Below, in pieces: positions 23,001-32,709 of a stretch of DNA of 64,000 nucleotides (position 1 is the stretch's first letter; each line of letters opens with the position of its first letter). The notes under the pieces are model-generated. The model ran no database searches. It had not been told where the DNA came from and worked only from the letters and a program-made list of their open reading frames with translations. The stretch is from Blastomussa wellsi (Eukaryota; Cnidaria; Anthozoa; Scleractinia; Plerogyridae). Position numbers and translations under genes: made by a program. The stretch spans positions 28,615,603 through 28,679,602 of the forward strand of contig OX393563.1 of NCBI GenBank assembly GCA_947652115.1. The letters are read 5' to 3'.

Positions 23001-25937
23001 TGGATTAATTTTTATAACATGACTCGTTTAAGCCATTTTGTTGATTTGTTGTCCATGTTCACATTAAACTGTACATGCTGCATGATTACATCCTTGAACC
23101 AGTAAACCATGACTGTCGCCACACTTTCGTTGAAGTACAGATTTTACATTGCTTATAATTATTTGGTATTTAATTATTTCTAGGTCCAGTTAGAGCATGA
23201 CCATATTAGTGAATACGTGATCAGAACTCAGCCCAATAGTAAAAGTTTATGTACCATTGAAGCCATTGCCTTAGCCTTATCGCTTCTTGAGCATAATGAG
23301 GAAATTGCGGAGGTGAGAGTTTTATAGACATTTATGCAGCTACATTATATAAAATAGGTTCAAGCCCTTGCCCTTGTTTCCAGAGCATGAAGCAACTGGT
23401 CCCAAAGGTTTTTCTTGATTTTTCTCAGTGGCAAGAAAGAAATGCCGCTCTTTCTTTCTCGCCGCTGAGAAAAATCAAGAAAAATGTCTGGGACCAGGGT
23501 AGAAGCAACTGGGATTATTGAGCAAACTCGCCCTGGATTAGATGCTAGTCCATCAATGAAAGAATTACTCCTGTACCCATTAAATTATAAACCTGGGTGG
23601 ACTGTAACGGTATAAATTAAAGTGTCTTATCCAAGAACACAATTCAATGGCACAATGTCCATGCTCAAACTTTTTTTTTCAAGTCACAAATACTACTTTT
23701 TTTTATTTTCAAGTCACAAATATTACTTACACCACTAACATTGCTACTTACTGGTAGGTTAATTACACTACTTACAAAGTACAGAACTACATAGTTACTA
23801 AGCTACATTAATCCAATAACAATACTACGACTAATTAAACTAGTTACATACAAAATTTACTCTTTCCTTTTTTACGCCCAACAAGACAATGACACATACC
23901 GGCCATGTCGATGCCCAGTTAATTCCCTTACAAACTTAAATAAGAAGAAGAATGTGCAACCTAAATTTATGCAAAGGTCTTCCATGTCTTTCCTTGAAAT
24001 AAACGAGCTTGTACTTAAACTTAATGTGTTAGAAACCTGCTTGTACAGCAATGAGCCCAGAAGTGTGGCCAGTTTTAATTAATTCACGTTTAATCAGTCA
24101 GTGGTCAATTGACACTTTGCATAAATGGCACCCAAATTTGAATATCAATACTTGATACATCCTTAGCCTCATGTGGATGTTTGTAGACAAAGGATTTTTT
24201 TTTTTTGAGGCTAAGGATGTATCAAGTATTGATATTCAAATTTGGGCGCCTTTTATGCAAAGGGTCTATGGCAGGCGACCAAAAAAATTATGTCTGATGA
24301 AATCCCAACGTTGGCAACATGTTATTGAGTAGTATGCAGCCCGGGTGTGTATGGTAATTCAATTTTGTTGTTTAATTCACCAGGTGCTAATTCGTCCCCT
24401 CAGGGCCTTGTGCCATTTTCAGCTGAAGCATGGTGCTGTGGCTCACTTCAATAAGGAGCATGAAGAGGAAGTCATGTTAAGAGCGTAAGTGGAATCACAT
24501 CTTGAAATTCTTGTGATACATTTAGTTATGTGTGAAATTTGTGGTTGACATTACGATAAAAGAAAACATTGAATGGCGATGGCACTCTTTATCTTGAATA
24601 GTTTTATTTAATTTAACTATGCACTTATTTTAACACCTGCACCGGCAAATTTGCACATCTGCAGTGATGGGCTTCGCCCTTTTCAGATTAGTTGATTTGA
24701 TCAGATAAGGTTAATTTCTTTTTGTTGATGGAGGGGCGGCGGCCTAGCTAATGTTTATTGTGCTGGACTCCGTATAGAGCAGTCCGGGTTTAATAGATCA
24801 CTGACGCTCAGTAATTGGTTAATATCTCACGCCACTTTCCAATCAGAAGTAGAACCAAAAGCAATGATATCGTTCGCGCACGTTTTCCCGCGCTTTGTAT
24901 TTCCTGTATACGTTTTGGTTGGTTCATTGGATTATCGGTGTCCTTCAAATAGTGATTGGCCAGGGTGATTAATTACTTTGGATTTGGTTTTACAACCCTC
25001 AAACGAAAAATACTCGCGCTGACTCAGTCTCGCACGTCTTTTCGCGCTTCACGTTGGCTACATGCATTGAAAACTGAAAACAGCTCTTTTGGATGGATAT
25101 GACTTGACTGTGTGGTGATAAGAGGAGATTGCTGAAACCGAACATCAAAATAATATTTTAATAAGGCAGGAAAGCACCGAAGAGTTAAATTAAAGTATTA
25201 AAAGTTCAAGGATCGATAAGATCTGGGAAGATTGAAACAGATTGCGAAAGGTCAACTTGAAAAACGGTCTTATTTTGTAGCTGACGTGTGACACGTGACG
25301 TCCATGTAGTCCGCCCTGAAACGTAGACTCCTGAAACGAAGATTTTGGAAAAATGAATGAAAATACGTAGTTTGTGGTTTGTTCTACTTCAACATACTTT
25401 AAGGCAGTTCGCCGGGGGTTGAATTCCTTCAGAGTCTTCAGATTAAGGCCTCAATTTTTTCAGGCTTTATTTGAAAAGGTTGGCACTTGTTGGCAGTACT
25501 CTCAACGTCTTTGCCATTATGAATTCTAACCGAAAACAGGCTAACCGGGGTGCTAATTTAGGCTAATCGGAGTGCTAATTAGGCGACCTTGTTATCGATT
25601 AGTTTGATCTTCAGGGTGAGAGTTACTCTGAGAATGGTTGTTGTCGGTGGTGGTGACTGACGTTTCGACAACCTGAGCAGAAGTCATCATCACAATCGAG
25701 TCAGTTGCTGTGCAGCCTTGATCTCGTACTTCTGAAATTTGTGAATAAGTGCTGAAGCTTTGGAAAAGATTCAGCTTTTTTAACAACTACGAAAAAGTTT
25801 TCTCGTTACTAATTCCCTTTTGAAATTCCTTTTCCAGGCAGAGAGAAGCGGAAAGAAGCCGGAAACGTAAAGTGAATGGAGTTATCGAAACGATAAAAGA
25901 CAAGCACGAAGCTGACAGTCTTGTTGAAATTTCCTGA
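20058..25937 (+). CDS. DTWD2: tRNA-uridine aminocarboxypropyltransferase
   Basis: DTWD2 makes 3-(3-amino-3-carboxypropyl)uridine in tRNAs from S-adenosylmethionine (TapT/DTW family). Seven exons join in phase to 269 residues: 20058-20158, 20435-20525, 22227-22386, 22763-22890, 23184-23312, 24384-24484 and 25838-25937 (TGA 25935-25937). Visible landmarks are the Cys-rich start (DMCARCK, then RPLSVCLCAHFP), TKIHVLQHPREESRLLTTVP, the signature DGTW in exon 4 (IIVLDGTWRQARDIF), and IRPLRALCHFQLKHGA. The protein ends in a basic helix (AERSRKRKVNG). The length suits the family. The ATG lies inside a YY1-like motif shared with the DMXL promoter. Introns hold a SINE and fold-backs. Confidence 0.95.
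20900..21325 (+). mobile_element. tRNA-derived SINE in DTWD2 intron 2
   Basis: The head has an A-box-like GATAGCTCAGTTGGTGGACT and a B-box-like GGGTTTGAGCCC. The body contains GGGGGACGTTAAAGAACCCA. The tail includes TGTGCTATACAAATCCATGA, like the 3' ends that V-SINE-type elements share with L2-lineage LINEs. Confidence 0.75.
23395..23500. repeat. Fold-back in DTWD2 intron 5
   Basis: Arms of about 48 bp (23395-23442 and 23451-23500) are near reverse complements. Each contains TTTTTCTTGATTTTTCTCAG or its complement, bounded by CTGGTCCCA and TGGGACCAG. The loop is about 8 bp. Confidence 0.8.
24113..24265. repeat. Fold-back in DTWD2 intron 5
   Basis: Arms of about 58 bp lie at 24113-24170 and 24206-24265. 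The core TCAATACTTGATACATCCTT and its complement are identical, followed by a loop with a poly-T run. There is no coding potential. Confidence 0.85.
24725..24810 (+). repeat. Degenerate tRNA-like SINE remnant
   Basis: GCGGCCTAGCTAATG, then GTGCTGGACTCCGTATAGAG and GTCCGGGTTTAAT resemble the head of the SINE at 1051, but with many changes. It is probably an old copy in DTWD2 intron 6. Confidence 0.4.
25625..25720 (-). repeat. Conserved dispersed repeat, copy 1
   Basis: It contains GACTGACGTTTCGACAACCT and then GAGCAGAAGTCATCATC. Close copies lie at 31030-31095 and 47645-47770. Read on the minus strand it translates as MMTSAQVVETSVT, a phrase left by old retroelements in many invertebrate genomes. 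Its exact family (perhaps Penelope-like) is inferred. Confidence 0.65.
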
Positions 25938-27162
25938 CGTTGACATAGCTTTTTAGCTCAAAGTTTTTAACAGCATGCATGTGAATATTTCTTAATTTTT
26001 TGAAACAACATGAAATATAAAAGCAGTTTAGTCAGCTGATCTGTGTTCTGCAGGCAATCTAGTTTTCATAAATGACGGAGTCATGAGTATAAACAGAAGA
26101 AGATGGAAAATTTACGACTCGGATTTTCACGAGGTCAGTGAGCCCTCTTATTATATGACAAGCTCCGTGAGCGGGCAAGATGAACCAAATCCCGCTCTCT
26201 GACTGGCTACCCGAGCGGTCACGATGGAGCTATCTTGCCCGCTCGGGATTACGCGCTTTGTTCCGCAAGTACAACTTCTCCAAGGCGAAATCTTTATCCC
26301 ATATAATAAAATCCTTTATTGACTAAGTTTATTCGGTCAAGCTGGCTGGATATTGGCCAAGTTCTTTTTTTGTGCGTTTATGAACCAAGACGAACGCTTG
26401 GTCAATAACCCATTGCGAAAGCCATCCTTAAAAGATGGTAAAGAAATATAGTGAGCTGAAAAGCACACGTGCAAAACCATTGTACTGCTCATTAAACTTT
26501 GTCGTTGAAACGTCCGGAAAGTGCTCGTTTTACTTCAGTTAGTTGTGGACCGTGCGTTAGCACAGATATTTGCAATCAATCATTTATACGCAGATGTAAG
26601 ATGTTAGATTTGTCCTGTTGTCGTTTCGTTCTTTGAATAAAGCAAAACAGTATTGAAGCATGTTGGGTTTTTTATTGCTATCTTTTACATCTTAATAGCA
26701 CAACATCTTATTTTCACGACCTCTTTCTTTTCGCGCTTTTCAGAGCGCACTATTTTTTGGCAAAATTTACACTTGGCTTTAGAATCTCTAAAAGTCTCTC
26801 TTTCACCTGACTGGCACAGCAATAATTTAAGTTATTTTCTACCTCTCATTGGCTACTTTAAGGTCACATGTTACCTATTGTAACAAAAGGGGTTACCGCC
26901 AAAAGTCCCAGAGCGGGCAACATTGCAAACTTATGACGTCAGTGGGCAGTGCACTGTTGCCCGCGAATGTTGACCAACGACCGCCGCTGCACTGCTCGCT
27001 GCACGTTATTAAATCACTGGACCCTCGGGAATCAGCAGTCCTGGACACCAGTCATCGTTTTGGTTCCCTCGAATCTCAAACAAATGAACTGTTTCCCTTG
27101 GAACTTTTCTTATTCCGACTTCAATAGCCTCGCAGGAAAAAAAACAAAGCAGTTCAAATGAT
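25938..27162. other. Convergent intergenic region with a fold-back remnant
   Basis: The DTWD2 3' flank meets the 3' flank of the minus-strand gene at 27163. An AATAAA signal at about 26635 could serve DTWD2, and TTTATT near 26671 (AATAAA on the minus strand) could serve the other gene. GAGCGGGCAAGAT at 26170 and its complement at 26242 form a small inverted repeat. No gene is seen. Confidence 0.5.
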
Positions 27163-28428
27163 CTACTTGTCAGTGATTGCTTTAGCTCTTGCATTTTGCG
27201 CTTTAGCAATAAGTTCTGAAGTTTTTATAATTCCCTTACTGACCCCGACCCCGATTAAACTTCCAAAGAAGCCCCCGACCATGGCTCCTACTACAGGAAC
27301 CGGTATAAGCACCTGCCCGACAATGGTCCCGGTGGTGCCTCCAATGAACTGACACCCAGAGTCACATAACTTCCGCCTTACGGTCGATTTAAACTGTGAG
27401 TTTGTTATTAAGCCTTTGTCTCGCTGTAATTTCGATCGCGTGACACTACCCGCGGTTAGAGCAATGTCAACCAACACAGAAATCGCTATACCCGCCGCAG
27501 CTTGACCTAACGCCATAGCTGCCGTTTCTATGCCAACCGTTGCCGTGCTCTCCGCTGCCGTTGACGTCACTACGGTCGCTGTCTCGATGATGACTTCCTT
27601 CACCGTAATCGAACTGTCAGGAGACTCACCGCTGACCTTGATAATGTGGGCGCTAATGTCTAAGAGTTCATCAATTGCCCGAAAAATTGCCTCCATTTTT
27701 CCATGTCTTTCCTTGGAGAATAATGGAATACTAAAAAATGCAACGTCAAAAATATCATCAAGGTATCCAATAACTAACTCTTCGTCAATCTCTAAGGCAA
27801 TTACTGGCTTGGGGAATTTATGTGCTAGAGCCCATATTTCCATATTTGATCCCGCAGGAACCGGAAGTTGACAATTTTCCAATGATGAAAATATGTCTAA
27901 TCGTAGATTTATCAGGAGGCTATCTTCATCTTCGTAGATATTTTGAGCCGCACTCGTTTTTTCACAGTTTCGTAGCCATATAAAGGACGGGTAGTGCGGG
28001 CCAAAATTTTGCTTCAACAAAGAATTTGATGTATGTTGCTTAACGTGCTCGTAAACCAAGGTCAGCCACTTTGAAGTTTGATCGCGGTTTCCACTGAGGA
28101 ATCCTCGACAAACATTTCCGTAAAAATGATCCGAGAAACGAGCATTTTTGGTATTTTCGTCTGTGGGTTTAATTTTCGCTGTGTTCGGCTCGGTGGCTGT
28201 GTAACGTTGCTGTAATAAGCGTTGTAGCACGCATTCGCTCCATGTTTTGTTTTCGTAAACCAAAACACATCGTGTGCACAACCAAATAACTGCAAATTCA
28301 TCTTCACCTTCTGACTTAGCTTGATCAAGGGTCGCTTCAGAATCGGCTAGCGTCGAATCTCGTTGAAGCGTAAAATCTTCCTTTTTCTTTTTCAAGAATT
28401 CTAGCACTGAGTTGACCGCTTTCTTCAT
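27163..28428 (-). CDS. Uncharacterised intronless protein with C-terminal glycine zipper
   Basis: A single uninterrupted frame of 421 codons starts at an ATG (28426-28428). I do not recognise a named family. The N-terminus is a basic helix (FLKKKKEDF). Residues 45-75 contain WLCTRCVLVYENKTWSECVL, with a possible Cys pair. The middle is soluble and mixed, including YPSFIWLRNCEKT and ALEIDEELVIGYLDDIFDVA. From about residue 290 the sequence turns Ala/Thr/Val-rich (TAAESTATVGIETAAMALGQ) and then hydrophobic (GIAISVLVDIALTAG). A basic linker is followed by a Gly-patterned hairpin (GGTTGTIVGQ, VPVVGAMVGGFFGSLIGVGV). Glycine zippers of this sort insert into or perforate membranes in several unrelated families. 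Secretion is not indicated, as no signal peptide is seen. Being intronless among intron-rich genes suggests retroposition, transfer or a fast-evolving family. Confidence 0.8.
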   Translation of the reverse strand: MKKAVNSVLEFLKKKKEDFTLQRDSTLADSEATLDQAKSEGEDEFAVIWLCTRCVLVYENKTWSECVLQRLLQQRYTATEPNTAKIKPTDENTKNARFSDHFYGNVCRGFLSGNRDQTSKWLTLVYEHVKQHTSNSLLKQNFGPHYPSFIWLRNCEKTSAAQNIYEDEDSLLINLRLDIFSSLENCQLPVPAGSNMEIWALAHKFPKPVIALEIDEELVIGYLDDIFDVAFFSIPLFSKERHGKMEAIFRAIDELLDISAHIIKVSGESPDSSITVKEVIIETATVVTSTAAESTATVGIETAAMALGQAAAGIAISVLVDIALTAGSVTRSKLQRDKGLITNSQFKSTVRRKLCDSGCQFIGGTTGTIVGQVLIPVPVVGAMVGGFFGSLIGVGVSKGIIKTSELIAKAQNARAKAITDK

Positions 28429-30707
28429 ACGAGAAGACGTCTTTCCTTGGCAAAGATTGTTCTAACGAGCTTCGATTGTTAAATATATTGTCGTGCTGTA
28501 GAACACACCAGTGTGCTTCGAAGAATGCACCTGTCGCCCAGCCTACACAGAACCTCGGGAAGTCACATTGTTCTGCTAATGAATATTTGCCAGCGCGTAA
28601 GGCCATTGGGATCGAAAAGGAGAGGGCAAAACAACAACATTAGCACAGGACACAATCTATTTGGTTGGCATATAGATTTCACGATAAATTCAACATTGGA
28701 AATTTATGAAGTTTGTTGATCAATACTGGAACGAGTTTTTCGTGATTAATTTTTCATAACATGTCGGTGAGTGCGGTACGATTTTATTAAGACCACTTTA
28801 AATGTTTCTTGCTGAGAAATAAATCGTATGTTATTGAAACAAGGAAGAGATTTTATTTCTGGTGAAATGACTCTTAAAAAGATATTTTCCAGTCCTACGA
28901 CTTCACGGTTGCGAATTATTGCTACCATTTGTAAAGACTGTTTTTCTTTTGGGTTAGGCCAATCTTGAAGAAGGTAATTCGAATTAATTTTTTAAACGAT
29001 TCGCATGAAAAAACACCTGATTGTATTGATTCCTTTTCCATCGCCCTCGTCAAAACTTGTGATAAGGTTCGCAAATTTTAAAATTTGCTCAGGAAAGTAA
29101 ATTAAAATTTATCTATCGTTGAATTATTTTCAGTATTTTTCCAGCGGTTTAGAAGGATTTTCAACATTCAGTTTTCCACTTCAGAGAAATCCTTTCTATT
29201 CACCGTTTATTTTTATTTTTTAGGGGTTTATTGCAATTCATGACATAGGTCTGAAGTATTTTGTTTTAAATTTTAATCTGGTGAAATTGTTCAAAATAGA
29301 ATTTTTCAATTTGTTTGGGAACCCAGTTAAGTGCGAATCCACGTCAATCAATTAAATATTAGTGGGCCGTAATTCGTTCGTAGCTACATATCATTAATAT
29401 TTAAAACAGTTGAAGCTATCAGATGCATGGAAATAATGTCACAAACGTCTAAAATGATAGATATTCACGTATTAATTGAAATCTTTTAACAAAATAAATT
29501 TATTATGACCAAAAACCTCCCGTGAAATTCTTAATTCTTAAAATTGGACATCGGAAACTACGAAATGGTTGATTTTTGCTGTCGAATTATGCAGGTCTAA
29601 TAACTTTCAAAGGTTCATTTGTTTGAGGTGAAACGTGTGTAGAGGCGGGACTAGATAAGAATTTCTTGGGAACTAAATCAGAAACAAGATAACGCGATCT
29701 TAAAATAAAAATCATACTTTCATGTTTTTTAATTCAATCACTCAAATAAGTGGTAGATGTCAGGGCCATTTCTAAAGTTGTCTTGACAACAGCTGTTTGT
29801 CTCTTTACCAATTTTGGAACACTCAGCTTACTAAAAATTTGATAAACTAACACCCTCGTGCTGTTAACATTTTTTAGATTTGTTGAATACTTGCATGTCG
29901 AGGAGGTTTGTGTGAAGCAATGCCGTGTTTCGATGACTGAGCTAATAATTTTTTATAGCTAAGAAACTGATAATGGTTACTTTTGAAAATGTGTGGTTCT
30001 TTCCTAAATCCATTTGTGGTTGCGTTTGAGCTCTACGCTAGCACTACTCCGTTTGAATTACATTTGACAAATAATTATTAATATAAAAGATGGTGGGGAA
30101 GTAAAAATCGGAAAATAAAGCGAAATACAGAACTATGACATGAAAAACGAACATTTTGCAGTTGATAAGTTAAGGACATTGGTGAATTTTGTTCTCACGT
30201 GTAAGGTTTACTTAATAACAATGAATTTTTAACCTGGTCTAGCTGATGTCTCAATAAGATTAAGTGTTGTGAGTGGTTTGTTCTTCCTCTTCTGCTTGCG
30301 GCCCCGACAATCAAGTTTTCATGCACTGGATCGTAAGCGACGGAGTCATGAGCTGAACGGAATAAAATGGAAACGTACTAATTGTTCCTACTCCGATTCC
30401 GTCAGGCTTATGCCGGCCGGGAATTCAACATTTCCAAACATCACGCTAATGTGAAATCCGATTTTTCAACACGCTTCGCCAAAAACCGAATCACTTAGTT
30501 GGTCTCCGTCATTGATAAAACCAGTGTTGGCATCATGTCAGCACCTTTTTTCGCAGAGTATGCGAGGTTTCAAAATAACTACTTGTAAATTATAACAGTT
30601 TCAATAAGCGCGATAATTACGAACTTATTTTGCGCAATTTGAGTGCGTTTGTAACCCGATTTCTATACTTGCCTATTCGGGCATTCATTGATTTGTGTAT
30701 TTTATGT

Positions 30708-30733
30708 CACCCCCCCCCCCCCCCCCCCCCACC
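30708..30733. repeat. Poly-C tract
   Basis: An uninterrupted run of more than 20 C, broken only at its end by ACCACAAG. Such tracts recur in this window at 39725, 42575 and 42838, mostly inside repeats. Confidence 0.9.
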
Positions 30734-31029
30734 ACAAGAGTCGGAAGGTACCCCGCAGAACTTTCGTAGTGGGCGGACCAAAACAAAGCTCTGCGATATT
30801 CCGAACATCTTAGTGAAAACGTATTGCAGCGTGGCGTCCTGCATGCTTCTAAATCATCTTTGAACCAATCAGTGTTAAGTTCAGGAGAAGCCAAAGGAAG
30901 GAATTGCCGGTTTCGAATTTCAATTCCCAGTTCTTTGTTTTTAGTTACAGTTAATATTTAATACAGTAAATGGTTTGAACCCGGGCTAACAGTCCATCAT
31001 GTAGTTGTATCGTCCGGCGAGGGTAGTCC

Positions 31030-31095
31030 GGAGAAGGACTGTTGTCGGTGACAGTGACTGACGTTTCGACAACCTGAGCGGAAGTCATCATTAGG
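31030..31095 (-). repeat. Conserved dispersed repeat, copy 2
   Basis: It shares ACTGACGTTTCGACAACCTG and then AGCGGAAGTCATCATTAG with copies at 25625 and 47645. On the minus strand it again encodes the remnant phrase MMTSAQVVETSVTVTDN. Confidence 0.7.
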
Positions 31096-31929
31096 GACTG
31101 ACTTTGGAAAGCTGGTTTACAGAATCCTCTCAACAGAAGCACCGTACAAACGACTAATGCACGCCATGGACATCACAAACAGACCGAATAGAACGACCTA
31201 ACTTTACCGACGGATCAAAACCGACCAATCACGACCGACAACATCAACTACTTGAGTCTTACAGCCAATAAGATCACGGCTAAACTGACCAATCAGATTT
31301 CACGAACCAGACTTATAACATTCGACTAACAAACAACTCTTCACATGACTCATGACTCTGCAACTAGTGAGTAAACTTAACTGGAGAGAGGAAATGTCGG
31401 GATGAGTGTTACTTTGGTTGCAAATGTGGCACGAAACAAGTAAACTAGTTTTGAGAACCACAGGGGGTGGTCTACCGTTTGAGGCTTTAGTCAGGAATCT
31501 GAAACGTTGGCGAACTCATAAGTTTGTAAATAAATAAAATAATAAAAAAATTAATCACTATGTCACGAGTATCACTTCAAAAACGCAAGAGAGTAAAGAC
31601 GAATTTACACCAGTGGAAAGCTACAAATAATGGTCCAGCTTTGTTAAAAATTACTACACCACTGTACTCCTACTTGGAGTGATGTCATTTCAAACCACCA
31701 GAAGATTTACATCTCAACCTGATAAAGTCAGGATGACTATTTCAAGTTTCGCCCTTATGGCTTCGAAAAAAACTACAAAATTATTACAGAGCCCTTCTTC
31801 CCTCAGCTATTTAATTGGCATCTTCATTTTGATGTTCTAGAAATATTTTGCGCACAAGTGAAAGTACTCAAGTCATCATTTTAGTGTCGTTTTATGAAAA
31901 AAAGCAGAAAAATCTGCTGTGCTAATTGG

Positions 31930-32145
31930 GGACACTGTAAATAAGGAAAAAAACTGTTGCAAATAAAACAGAAAGTTGTATTAATCCCAACTGGCAGGAG
32001 ACAGACCAGTTGGCTATTTACAAAGCGTGGAGGAGTTGAATTCGGGACCACCGAAGACAAATCCGTGTTAGGCAGGGAGGAGGACTTGAACCCAGGACCT
32101 CCGGATTACAAGTCCGGTGCCCTCGCAGGAGCCGCTCGCCTAAGA
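31930..32145 (-). mobile_element. tRNA-headed SINE, copy 2
   Basis: On the minus strand the head reads GGACTTGTAATCCGGAGGTC, then a B-box GGGTTCAAGTCC, then TCTTCGGTGGTCCCGAATTC, and the core CCTGCCAGTTGGGATTAA. Copy 1 at 1051 has the same order with related sequence, so both belong to one family. Confidence 0.75.
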
Positions 32146-32709
32146 AATAACTATTTCAGGTGACCTGTAGGAGACCAGTGATTGCTTCACAACATTTTTG
32201 TCTTTCATACATTGCAACTGTCTGCAAGACGAAGCCGATATCTGCGGCATATAAATTTACGGAGTTGACATTCAAATCACTCTTTAGTTTACTTTGACCG
32301 ATTTGAAAGTAAAAAGGTCTTTTCACTACATGAAATATATCTCTTAAAATGAGAAGTCTAGCAGCTCTCATAAGGTTGTAATTCTACTGATCCTCCAGTG
32401 TAGCAGTTGCTATTGTTTTGGGAGCTAGAAGCATTCTTCCTGTTGTTTGTTCTATTATTCACTCAAAAGGTAGCGAGCCATTCACAGAGACCTCACGAGG
32501 GCTGCTACACGACCCCTTACAACTCGCCATCTTATCGACTACTGAAAAGCTATTTATGTTTTCACAATTAACAAAAAGAGAGAAAAATGTATTTTTAAAT
32601 TTAGTAATTGAAGTCAAATGATATTTTCTATACAATACGCATATAAATACAAATCAATCGTTTTTTTTTTTTTTCTCATTTCTTAGTTAATTCTTAGTGG
32701 TACTTTTAG

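Larger units (their letters stand above)
28429..32709. other. Repeat-rich intergenic region
   Basis: No coding gene is recognisable. It holds AT-rich unique sequence at 28.6-30.2 kb and a partial repeat at about 30300-30400 that shares GACGGAGTCATGAG with 26070-26090. There is also a run of more than 20 C at about 30710, the dispersed repeat at 31030-31095 and a SINE at 31930-32145. Confidence 0.6.
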
